Shown: positions 7,607 to 12,301 of the stretch, piece by piece | How the letters are laid out: each line of letters opens with the position of its first letter | Numbering within the stretch: the first letter of the stretch is position 1 | The notes under the pieces: generated by a model | What the model saw: only the letters and a program-made list of their open reading frames with translations | What the model was told of the DNA's origin: nothing | Databases searched by the model: none | Translations under genes and position numbers: made by a program | IMG/VR virus record: IMGVR_UViG_3300042924_000585 | Span: 1 to 28,807 of that record | DNA: 28,807 bases | Reading direction: 5' to 3' (one strand) | From: a virus

Positions 7607-7810
7607 GGGGTTATGTATCCTAAAAACAACAGTTCGACCATTAACCTCAAATCGCTTCTTTTTTAATGGACTTAATCCTTGCCTTAAAGCATACTCATTT
7701 ACTTTAGTTGTTCTAACTGCATAAGCTATGCTTTTAAATATGGTTACATCTTTTGTTTCTATGTCAATCATTTTTATTGGTCTCGCATTTTCAGTTCCAC
7801 TTGCTATCAT
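7604..7810 (-). CDS. Small NUMOD-like DNA-binding protein (68 aa)
   Basis: I prefer the ATG at 7810, which overlaps the stop of the 32-aa gene upstream as ATGA; an ATG at 7819 would add three residues. The protein has a VTIFKSIAYAVRTTKVNEYA segment, then LRQGLSPLKKKRFEVNGR and a final VVFRIHNP strand. The order helix-turn-helix-like SIAYAVR...LRQGLS followed by KKRF..NGR is reminiscent of NUMOD modules attached to HNH homing endonucleases. It precedes the HNH-type NinG-like gene, so it might act as its DNA-targeting partner. That link is inference. Confidence 0.65.
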   Translation of the reverse strand: MIASGTENARPIKMIDIETKDVTIFKSIAYAVRTTKVNEYALRQGLSPLKKKRFEVNGRTVVFRIHNP

Positions 7811-7905
7811 TTTCTCCATCGTTTAAATTCAAAATAAAGGTTTGCAGTTGTTATTAAAAGTAGTGCTAAAGGAACACTAATAAAGAAAAATTTAATCCAT
7901 TTCAT
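7807..7905 (-). CDS. 32-aa single-span membrane protein
   Basis: The ATG at 7905 starts MKWIKFFFISVPLALLLITT, a hydrophobic segment that forms one transmembrane helix, followed by a basic tail ending FKRWRK. Its TGA at 7807 overlaps the ATG of the next gene (ATGA), and its own ATG overlaps the TGA of a 15-codon frame upstream in the same way. The clean coupling and the otherwise empty 160-bp gap support it. Function unknown. Confidence 0.55.
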   Translation of the reverse strand: MKWIKFFFISVPLALLLITTANLYFEFKRWRK

Positions 7906-7949
7906 AGTTTAAAGTTTAATGCCCAGCCGTTTACATAACCAACACCCAT
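7902..7949 (-). CDS. Possible 15-codon leader or micropeptide
   Basis: From the ATG at 7949 the frame reads MGVGYVNGWALNFKL and stops at a TGA that overlaps the next ATG (7905) as ATGA. It is too short to judge by composition. The coupling and the lack of any other start in this gap suggest a translational leader for the 32-aa membrane protein. It lies inside the loop and second arm of a 7-bp inverted repeat. Confidence 0.3.
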   Translation of the reverse strand: MGVGYVNGWALNFKL

Positions 7950-7976
7950 TTGTTAATTAATAAATTTTAGCTGGGC
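7921..7976. repeat. 7-bp perfect inverted repeat GCCCAGC/GCTGGGC
   Basis: GCCCAGC at 7921-7927 and GCTGGGC at 7970-7976 are perfect inverted repeats with a 42-bp A/T-rich spacer. In the minus-strand mRNA the first arm begins 2 bases after the stop of the 207-aa gene, and the second arm lies within the 15-codon frame. There is no U-tract, so it is not a standard terminator. It could be an mRNA structure that protects or gates the junction between the two genes. Confidence 0.4.
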
Positions 7977-7978
7977 AA

Positions 7979-8602
7979 TTATTTAGATAAGTTTTTTAAA
8001 TAGTGATTCATTGCGTTTCGGTTAGCCTCTTTGTCGGTATCATTTGACATTCGGTTAGTATCGCCCATAGACTTAAATTGTGCGTGTGCCTCCTCTTTAG
8101 CATTAACATACGCTTGGTGCCTTTGTTCACGATATACTTCTAACATCTCAAAAAAGGTAGGCATATCCATTCTATCATATACTTTTCCGTATTTAAACTT
8201 AGGCAAACCATCTAAGAATAGCATAATGTCTTGTAAAGCTAATTGATCTTGCTCTGCTTCGTTTATTAACTCAAATGATAAATTTGCTATTTGCTCTGGG
8301 TTCATACCAACCCTTAAATTGAAATTATTTAATGCATTTGTTATAGCAATACTTAAAACTCCAGCTATTTTATCATTTCCGTACATTTTTGCTAATGCTG
8401 GTAATCTTTCGTTTACTGGTACATTCTCAATTACTGCTAAATGATTTGGTTCGCCTTTTTGAATATATCGACACATTTCGTTAAAAACTTCTCCTTTACT
8501 GCCTTTCGCTACTTTGTTTAGCAACTGCTTGGAGAGACTCCCATGCGGTAACTTTTGGACTAACCCTTGATTGACTTTTTGTATTTCTTGTGATAATTTC
8601 AT
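7979..8602 (-). CDS. Replication-associated protein of Bacteroidota phages/elements, candidate helicase-loader partner (207 aa)
   Basis: This soluble, mostly helical protein has SKQLLNKVAKGSKGEVFNEM near the N-terminus, a central ALAKMYGNDKIAGVLSIAI segment, and a C-terminal FKYGKVYDRMDMPTFFEMLE followed by a charged coiled tail. The YGK.YDR.D...F......YR pattern reminds me of proteins that follow initiator genes in Bacteroidota mobile elements (DUF6633-like, from memory). I chose the ATG at 8602, giving a 107-bp overlap with the initiator gene, because the N-terminal block before the next Met (residue 43) looks like part of that family. Action with the initiator is inferred. Confidence 0.72.
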   Translation of the reverse strand: MKLSQEIQKVNQGLVQKLPHGSLSKQLLNKVAKGSKGEVFNEMCRYIQKGEPNHLAVIENVPVNERLPALAKMYGNDKIAGVLSIAITNALNNFNLRVGMNPEQIANLSFELINEAEQDQLALQDIMLFLDGLPKFKYGKVYDRMDMPTFFEMLEVYREQRHQAYVNAKEEAHAQFKSMGDTNRMSNDTDKEANRNAMNHYLKNLSK

Positions 8603-9185
8603 CGTTAAAAGATTTTTGGTTTAAGTAAGTAGTTGGATGCTTTCTAAAACTTTTATCTGGAGTTGATCTTACATAGGCTTGAACGGATTGTAAAGCTAAA
8701 TCTTTTTCTTGCTCATTTAGTTTATTCCAAGACTTTTTTGCTTTATCCTTAGATACCTTGTAATCGTACCAAATCCACCATTCTTCAAATTTTGAATCAA
8801 GTATTTCAATTTTAGCTTTAGTTCTATTTATAGTTATAGTTTCATTTTCAGTTTCAGTTTCCATATGCTTAGCATATGCTTTGCTAGTGCTTTCATTTTT
8901 AGGTGATTTAGCGTTATTTCTTCTTGATTCACTAAATTTTTGCCTTCTAACTGTTTCATTATACATTCTTTCGTTATAAAATGCACCATCTTCATTTTTA
9001 AATTTGCTCCAAATGTCAATATCATATGCTCTGCATATGCTTAGCATATCCTTTTCAGTTAATTTGCCTTTTTGATGTTGCAAACAAAGTAAACGGATAT
9101 ACATCCCAACTTGTTCATTGGTCATAGTAAAAGTTCCACTTAAAAAGTCGGATGTGTAAAATAGCACGGCTGGGTCTTTACTCAT
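8496..9185 (-). CDS. Phage replication initiator-like protein (DUF1376-type N-domain)
   Basis: This 229-aa protein opens with DPAVLFYTSDFLSGTFTMTN and EQVGMYIRLLCLQHQKGKL, the DUF1376/replication-protein winged-helix pattern. A charged linker (residues about 95-125) follows. The C-terminal domain, FEEWWIWYDYKVSKDKAKKS with NEQEKDLALQSVQAYVR and RKHPTTYLNQKSF, is one I know from phage replication proteins that recruit host helicase loaders. The layout (N-terminal DNA-binding domain, linker, C-terminal recruiting domain) is that of lambda O. Two clusters of 11-bp iterons lie within the gene. The start codon comes directly after the U-tract of a strong hairpin. The 3' end overlaps the next gene by 107 bp. 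Confidence 0.82.
   Translation of the reverse strand: MSKDPAVLFYTSDFLSGTFTMTNEQVGMYIRLLCLQHQKGKLTEKDMLSICRAYDIDIWSKFKNEDGAFYNERMYNETVRRQKFSESRRNNAKSPKNESTSKAYAKHMETETENETITINRTKAKIEILDSKFEEWWIWYDYKVSKDKAKKSWNKLNEQEKDLALQSVQAYVRSTPDKSFRKHPTTYLNQKSFNDEIITRNTKSQSRVSPKVTAWESLQAVAKQSSERQ
8818..8861. other. A/T-rich tract of degenerate hexamers beside the iterons
   Basis: Read on the minus strand, this stretch is a run of hexamers: GAAACT GAAACT GAAAAT GAAACT ATAACT ATAAAT AGAACT AAAGCT. It encodes the Glu/Thr/Ile linker of the initiator and directly abuts the lower iteron cluster. In lambda O the iterons are likewise followed by an A/T-rich strand-opening tract. Function as an unwinding element is inference. 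Confidence 0.45.
8862..8894. repeat. Iteron cluster 1: CATATGCT units at 11-bp spacing
   Basis: Plus-strand units are CATATGCTTAG (8862-8872), CATATGCTTTG (8873-8883) and a degenerate CTAGTGCTTTC (8884-8894). The spacing is 11 bp, one helical turn, and not a multiple of three, so the encoded protein is not repetitive and the repeat is a DNA-level feature. The first two units also form a near-palindrome (CATATGCTTAGCATATG). A second cluster with the same unit and spacing lies at 9023-9055. Confidence 0.65.
9023..9055. repeat. Iteron cluster 2: CATATGCT units at 11-bp spacing
   Basis: Plus-strand units are CATATGCTCTG (9023-9033), CATATGCTTAG (9034-9044) and CATATCCTTTT (9045-9055). CATATGCTTAGCATAT (9034-9049) is an exact 16-bp copy of 8862-8877. 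With cluster 1 this gives four perfect CATATGCT octamers plus two degenerate units inside the initiator gene, the usual arrangement for an origin bound by its own initiator. Confidence 0.65.
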
Positions 9186-9196
9186 AAAATAAAAAA

Positions 9197-9243
9197 GGTC
9201 CGCAGCGTTCCCCCCAGTAGGATTGAGGGTTCAGCGTTGGACC
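9197..9243 (-). ncRNA. GC-rich 47-nt hairpin with U-tract immediately before the initiator start (attenuator or structured leader)
   Basis: On the minus strand GGTCC (9243-9239) pairs with GGACC (9201-9197), followed by TTTTTTATTTT and then the initiator ATG at 9185. Inside, CCC can pair with part of a G6 run, and the two strands of the internal loop each contain the same heptamer AACGCTG. About 30 of 47 bases are G or C, in an A/T-rich genome. It has the form of an intrinsic terminator, but its U-tract abuts the next start codon, so attenuation of the replication gene is plausible. It lies 43 bp after the methyltransferase stop. A simple terminator for the methyltransferase transcript is the alternative. 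Confidence 0.55.
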
Positions 9244-9285
9244 AATAAGTTTAATAATGGATATCCTACATCCGTTACAAAAATA

Positions 9286-10257
9286 CTACTTATTAACCAT
9301 TAATTCAAATTCTTCTATCGCTTTAAAAATTTGATGTGCAACTTGTGGAACTATTGCGTTTCCGTATGCTTTGATTGATTCATTTCGCCATTTAGAAAAG
9401 GTAATAGAGTCCAATTCTCTGGGAATCCCATCATCTCCTCCACAAATTGGGGATTTAGTTGGGAACCTGCTGAAATCCCTTCTCTCAAAAGATGACCTGC
9501 TAAATTCTTCCGATTTATTTGACTCGGCGGAATTGTACTGTTTGTATATTCTTGAAGTGTTGGAGTTGGCAATAATCCCAAACTCGCTTTCCCACTTAAC
9601 ATACTCGCCGTTCCATCCTTTCTCTTTTGTCCTTTCCAATCCCCTGCTATCGGAGTTGGAAGCATATTTATTACTTGTGTTGCTAAATTCGGCATTGTCG
9701 TTCCGTTGGTATATTTCTCCATTCTCGCTTTGAACTTGTCCAAATCTTGAACTTCTTCTCTTGTCGTTGGAGTAAGCAATAAACCAGATTCGGTATCGTT
9801 GGTGCGGTGCGTTGACACCTGCAGCTGGAATAAGAAACGATTGTACTTCATATCCTTCCCTTTCCAAGTCATTGTACACCTCGTTGAATACCAACCCTCC
9901 ATTCCAATTAACAAGTCCACGAACATTCTCGCCAATAATCCATCTGGGTTTGACCTCTTTAATGCATCTAAGCATATGTGGAAAGAGATGTCTTTCATCG
10001 GCTTTCCCAAGTCGTTTTCCTGCTGTTGAGTATGGTTGGCAAGGGAAACCTCCTGTAAGGATGTCAACTGATCCGTTGTGAATAGAGAAGTCTGTTTTAG
10101 TAATGTCATTGTAAGAAATTGAATTAGGAAAATGATGTTTTAAAACCCTTTGTCCAAAAGGATTCCATTCGCAATGGAAAAGGTTATCCCAACCCATCCA
10201 TTCAGCGGCAAGGTCAAATCCACCTATACCGCTAAAAAGGGATGCGTGTACTAACAT
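9286..10257 (-). CDS. dcm: DNA (cytosine-5) methyltransferase with unusual variable region
   Basis: This 323-aa m5C methyltransferase transfers methyl from AdoMet to cytosine. It has motif I SLFSGIGGFDLAAEWMGW (residues 6-23), motif IV with the catalytic Cys in GGFPCQPYS (C73), motif VI GENVRG (about 109-114), motif VIII QRYRIWF (153-159), and motif X GNAIVPQ (299-305). The target-recognition region (about 163-270) is unusual: poor in hydrophobics, rich in Asn/Ser, with repeated AYSND, ASNSDS and ANSNTS. A 252-codon frame in +1 covers codons 50 to about 302. The start overlaps the upstream HTH gene by 7 bp. It likely modifies phage DNA against host restriction or regulates it. No cognate restriction gene is present. 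Confidence 0.93.
   Translation of the reverse strand: MLVHASLFSGIGGFDLAAEWMGWDNLFHCEWNPFGQRVLKHHFPNSISYNDITKTDFSIHNGSVDILTGGFPCQPYSTAGKRLGKADERHLFPHMLRCIKEVKPRWIIGENVRGLVNWNGGLVFNEVYNDLEREGYEVQSFLIPAAGVNAPHQRYRIWFIAYSNDKRRSSRFGQVQSENGEIYQRNDNAEFSNTSNKYASNSDSRGLERTKEKGWNGEYVKWESEFGIIANSNTSRIYKQYNSAESNKSEEFSRSSFERRDFSRFPTKSPICGGDDGIPRELDSITFSKWRNESIKAYGNAIVPQVAHQIFKAIEEFELMVNK
9351..10109 (-). CDS. Nested overprinted reading frame inside the methyltransferase gene, LPTPT-repeat protein (252 aa)
   Basis: In the +1 frame relative to the methyltransferase, from the ATG at 10109 to the TAG at 9351, lies an uninterrupted 252-codon frame with protein-like composition. Features: SLFTTDQLTSLQEVSLANHT, GMEGWYSTRCTMTWKGKD, three repeats LLLTPTTRE, MLPTPIAGDWKG and LLPTPTLQE, and a C-terminal SQLNPQFVEEMMGFPENW block with LLPFLNGEMNQSK. 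The repeats coincide codon for codon with the A.SNS repeats of the methyltransferase. In the variable region this frame looks more like a folded protein than the methyltransferase frame does. I recall similar (L/W)PTPTA..D.K and NP.FVE.MMGFP proteins beside phage methyltransferases, unverified. No clear Shine-Dalgarno, as for its neighbours. Confidence 0.6.
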   Translation of the reverse strand: MTLLKQTSLFTTDQLTSLQEVSLANHTQQQENDLGKPMKDISFHICLDALKRSNPDGLLARMFVDLLIGMEGWYSTRCTMTWKGKDMKYNRFLFQLQVSTHRTNDTESGLLLTPTTREEVQDLDKFKARMEKYTNGTTMPNLATQVINMLPTPIAGDWKGQKRKDGTASMLSGKASLGLLPTPTLQEYTNSTIPPSQINRKNLAGHLLREGISAGSQLNPQFVEEMMGFPENWTLLPFLNGEMNQSKHTETQ

Positions 10258-10445
10258 AATCTGTACTTTGCGTATTGTTTATTCTTACTGTATTCCATTT
10301 CAGTAACAATTTTTAAGCCATCATTTTTTAGTTTATAAATAACCGCTGCTAATCTAAAGCAGCCAAATTTATTTAAGGCTTGAATAGGAGTAATTGTTTT
10401 TCTGCTTAATAGATACTTTTTGATTTGTTCTTTTTGGGTTTTCAT
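10251..10445 (-). CDS. Small winged-helix DNA-binding protein (HTH_39-like, 64 aa)
   Basis: The pattern EQIKKYLLSRKTITPIQALN, FGCFRLAAVIYKLKNDGLKI and a final strand pair with KQYAKYRLC matches the short helix-turn-helix domain I associate with HTH_39 in phages (I..YL...ITP..AL..FG..RLAA.I..L...G). It probably binds DNA. It overlaps the methyltransferase start by 7 bp, so the two are coupled and it could regulate the methyltransferase or the early operon. The target is unknown. Confidence 0.78.
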   Translation of the reverse strand: MKTQKEQIKKYLLSRKTITPIQALNKFGCFRLAAVIYKLKNDGLKIVTEMEYSKNKQYAKYRLC

Positions 10446-10468
10446 AGTTGTTAAATTTTTGTTATAAT

Positions 10469-10750
10469 TTAGAAAGGTAGGTTATCTTGATCTTCTTGCT
10501 CTTGTTTGTTAGAGTTTGCATACTCTTTTTTAGCGTCAAACTTGTACTCTTTCCCACGACCGCAATACTCTTTTTTAGCTTTCTCTGCTCTTTGTTCTTG
10601 CGTTTGATTGTTCCATACTGTTAAAACATTCCCTTTATCGTCTGGTTCTCTTAGGTAATCAACCGCTATATTGGCATAGTGTTTAACTCCAGACTTTGTT
10701 TGTACTGGCTTCCATTTAATATCTTCTTGACAAATGTTTAATACTTTCAT
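10469..10750 (-). CDS. SSB-like protein with acidic DNLPF tail (93 aa)
   Basis: The short N-terminal part has strand-like segments (IKWKPVQTKSGVKHYANIAV, NVLTVWNNQTQEQ) followed by a basic, disordered region and a C-terminal tip EDQDNLPF. The acidic-LPF tip closely resembles the bacterial SSB C-terminal tail (DDxIPF) that recruits replication and repair proteins. I read this as a phage single-strand DNA-binding protein, but the N-terminal part is too short and divergent to confirm an OB fold. It sits among replication and recombination genes. Confidence 0.68.
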   Translation of the reverse strand: MKVLNICQEDIKWKPVQTKSGVKHYANIAVDYLREPDDKGNVLTVWNNQTQEQRAEKAKKEYCGRGKEYKFDAKKEYANSNKQEQEDQDNLPF

Positions 10751-10751
10751 T

Positions 10752-10919
10752 TTAATTGTTTTTATTGATTTGTAATTCGTTTATTTGGTCTTCCGTCTTT
10801 TGGTCTTCTAAAAGTTCTTCTTCATCTATTTCTTCCCAATCACAATGTTCTAAGCATATTGGACATAAGCCAATTTCTGTCATTGTGGTTTCTCCTCCGC
10901 AGCAAGTTGATAATGCCAT
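10752..10919 (-). CDS. Small zinc-finger protein (55 aa)
   Basis: From the ATG at 10919 the protein is MALSTCCGGETTMTEIGLCP followed by ICLEHCDWEEI and an acidic tail. CC and CxxC pairs separated by 14 residues, plus a final HC, form a probable zinc ribbon. A start at 10952 would add 11 residues and overlap the upstream gene by 23 bp; I prefer 10919 because it follows an A-rich leader and a 10-bp gap. CC(G/N).E....G.CP.C..HC is a pattern I know from short phage proteins. Function unknown. Confidence 0.7.
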   Translation of the reverse strand: MALSTCCGGETTMTEIGLCPICLEHCDWEEIDEEELLEDQKTEDQINELQINKNN

Positions 10920-10929
10920 AATTTTATTT

Positions 10930-11178
10930 TTAATAGTTAGAAAATTCTTCAAAGTTTTCAGCCCAATCCGACATCCTTACATAAGGTTCGGACTTAAAGT
11001 AAGTTGGTGGTACTAATAAAGCTGGAAAATACTTTCTCTTGTATTCTTTTAGTTGCTCTTTAGCTTTAATTACCATTTGTTGCATACTTCGTGCTTGATG
11101 TGGGCTACAATTATTAAATCTGTATTCCCAATATCTTACATTATCTCGTAAGTTTTCAAGTTGTACTTCTTTGTTCAT
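10930..11178 (-). CDS. Protein of unknown function (82 aa)
   Basis: This is a charged, helical small protein with LENLRDNVRYWEYRF at the N-terminus and a basic middle (KAKEQLKEYKRKYFP), ending in a short acidic tail. No motif is recognisable. It overlaps the preceding gene's stop by one base at 11178 and is therefore translated with the putative recombination protein. A nucleic-acid role is only suggested by the neighbourhood. Confidence 0.65.
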   Translation of the reverse strand: MNKEVQLENLRDNVRYWEYRFNNCSPHQARSMQQMVIKAKEQLKEYKRKYFPALLVPPTYFKSEPYVRMSDWAENFEEFSNY

Positions 11179-11801
11179 TATAGGTTCTTTTTAGCGTTAG
11201 TAAATAATTCGTTTAACTGGTTCTCTTGGATCATTGTGATATTTAGTTCGTAAAGTTGCTTTAATTCTGTCAAACTTTCACAAAAATCAATGGCTACTAC
11301 TAAATTGTCTTGGGTTTCGTGCTTCTTAATGTAAGGTGCTTGTTCCTTAGAGAAATCCATTTCTTCAGCTGGAGTTGCTTCAAATCCTGCTGCTTTCATT
11401 AACCAACCTAATAAAAGTCTATAAGCCTTACCCTCTGCTCTTGTTTGAGCCATTGAACAAATAGCGTACTCATCAAAGGTTCTTTTAGTGCGTTCTTTGT
11501 TAGAGCAGATAGCGTGTCCGATTGAAACTACTTGATTAGTAGTAATGTTTCGCACCTCGCAAGTAGCCCAGTATTTAACTTCATTTTCTTTGCTTAGGTC
11601 TTTTACTTCGGTAATAATTGGAATCAATCCAATTGCTGCTCCAGCGTAACCCCAGCCCTCAACGTTTACAAATTGTTTGCCTTGAATGTTTGTGCTTAGT
11701 TTTTTCTCTTTGATAAGACTTGCCAACTCATTTGATAGGCTCAAAAGACTATCTTTGTTGATAAGTTCGTAGGTCGGTCTAATCTGTTGTAGTTCTTGCA
11801 T
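11178..11801 (-). CDS. Putative single-strand annealing/recombination protein (207 aa)
   Basis: The core shows VNVEGWGYAGAAIGLIPII, KYWATCEVRNITTNQVVSIG, a basic KERTKRTFDEYAICSMAQTR and AEGKAYRLLLGWLMKAAGFE ending TPAEEM. I recognise this V.VEGW...G..LG..P......YALRSMAQTRA.SKALR..LGF.M..AG.EATPAEEM pattern as a very widespread phage protein. It is often next to SSB and recombination genes and is sometimes likened to ERF/Rad52-type annealing proteins. The molecular function is not certain. Here it precedes the SSB-like gene by two genes, which supports a recombination or replication role. Confidence 0.75.
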   Translation of the reverse strand: MQELQQIRPTYELINKDSLLSLSNELASLIKEKKLSTNIQGKQFVNVEGWGYAGAAIGLIPIITEVKDLSKENEVKYWATCEVRNITTNQVVSIGHAICSNKERTKRTFDEYAICSMAQTRAEGKAYRLLLGWLMKAAGFEATPAEEMDFSKEQAPYIKKHETQDNLVVAIDFCESLTELKQLYELNITMIQENQLNELFTNAKKNL

Positions 11802-11855
11802 AGTATAGGTTTTTTGTTATTTAATAATTAAAAGTATAACTAATTTGTGAATAAA

Positions 11856-12194
11856 TCAAATAAATCTTTTAATATTTATCAAATCCTCTTTTAAATCAGT
11901 TTCGTACTTTAAAGACATAATATCCTTGATGGTTTCTAAGGCATGAATAACAGTAGTATGGTCTCGCCCAAACATATCGCCAATGGTATTTAGGGTAAAG
12001 TCTGTTTTCTCCCTTATATAGTACATAGCTATCCATCTGGCTTTTACCAGTTCACGCTTACGGCATTTGCCTCTGATATCCGAGTTAGACATACCATAGA
12101 AGGCAGCCACTTTCTCAATTACGCTATCCGCCATTTTGATTTGGCTTTTTAGCCCCGATTTTTCCTTCATTATAGGTTGGGTCCAGTAGTTCAT
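11856..12194 (-). CDS. Stand-alone DnaA domain IV (DNA-binding) protein
   Basis: This 112-aa protein is DnaA domain IV with a short N-terminal extension. IEKVAAFYGMSNSDIRGKCR, LVKARWIAMYYIREKTDFTL and NTIGDMFGRDHTTVIHALET match the helix-turn-helix and the GRDHTTV signature loop that reads the DnaA box. The AAA+ ATPase is absent, so it can bind but not melt DNA. It could therefore act as repressor, origin marker, or competitor of host DnaA. I keep the ATG at 12194; an ATG at 12131 begins exactly at the domain and would shorten the overlap with the upstream 58-aa gene from 71 to 8 bp. Three DnaA-box-like sites lie in this operon's promoter. Confidence 0.9.
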   Translation of the reverse strand: MNYWTQPIMKEKSGLKSQIKMADSVIEKVAAFYGMSNSDIRGKCRKRELVKARWIAMYYIREKTDFTLNTIGDMFGRDHTTVIHALETIKDIMSLKYETDLKEDLINIKRFI

Positions 12195-12300
12195 TTAGTT
12201 TTTGTTTTAGTTCTTTAATTTGTTTTCTTAACATCTCATTCTCTAACTCGAGAATCTGGTTCATCTTGATATAATAGCTTTTATTGTCTATGTAACTCAT
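12124..12300 (-). CDS. 58-aa coiled-coil (leucine-zipper-like) protein
   Basis: The ATG at 12300, one base from the end of the upstream gene, opens a 58-codon frame ending at the TAG at 12124. Residues about 12-39 (KMNQILELENEMLRKQIKEL and on to NELL) form a heptad-pattern coiled coil, followed by a polar tail. The coil lies entirely before the overlap with the DnaA-like frame; only the tail overlaps it. It fills an otherwise empty 107-bp gap. It might dimerise with or bring oligomerisation to the DnaA domain IV protein. That is inference. Confidence 0.5.
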   Translation of the reverse strand: MSYIDNKSYYIKMNQILELENEMLRKQIKELKQKLNELLDPTYNEGKIGAKKPNQNGG

Positions 12301-12301
12301 A

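Noticed and set aside
7921-7976. Intrinsic terminator after the 207-aa gene
   Set aside because: The inverted repeat has a 42-bp spacer and no U-tract, so it is reported only as a repeat.
8834-9025. 63-codon minus-strand frame inside the initiator gene
   Set aside because: Lys/Met/Leu-rich shadow of an A-rich coding region; too short and without coupling, unlike the nested methyltransferase frame.
9371-9733. 120-codon frame on the plus strand, antisense to the methyltransferase
   Set aside because: All genes run on the minus strand, there is no plus-strand promoter or leader, and the region is stop-poor simply because two minus-strand frames already constrain it.
9812-10081. 89-codon plus-strand frame over the methyltransferase N-terminal half
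   Set aside because: Antisense shadow; no coupling to any gene and serine/proline-rich composition from reading the complement.
12124-12194. Ribosomal -1 frameshift fusing the coiled coil to the DnaA-like protein
   Set aside because: The DnaA-like frame is +1 relative to the coil frame, so a -1 slip does not join them.
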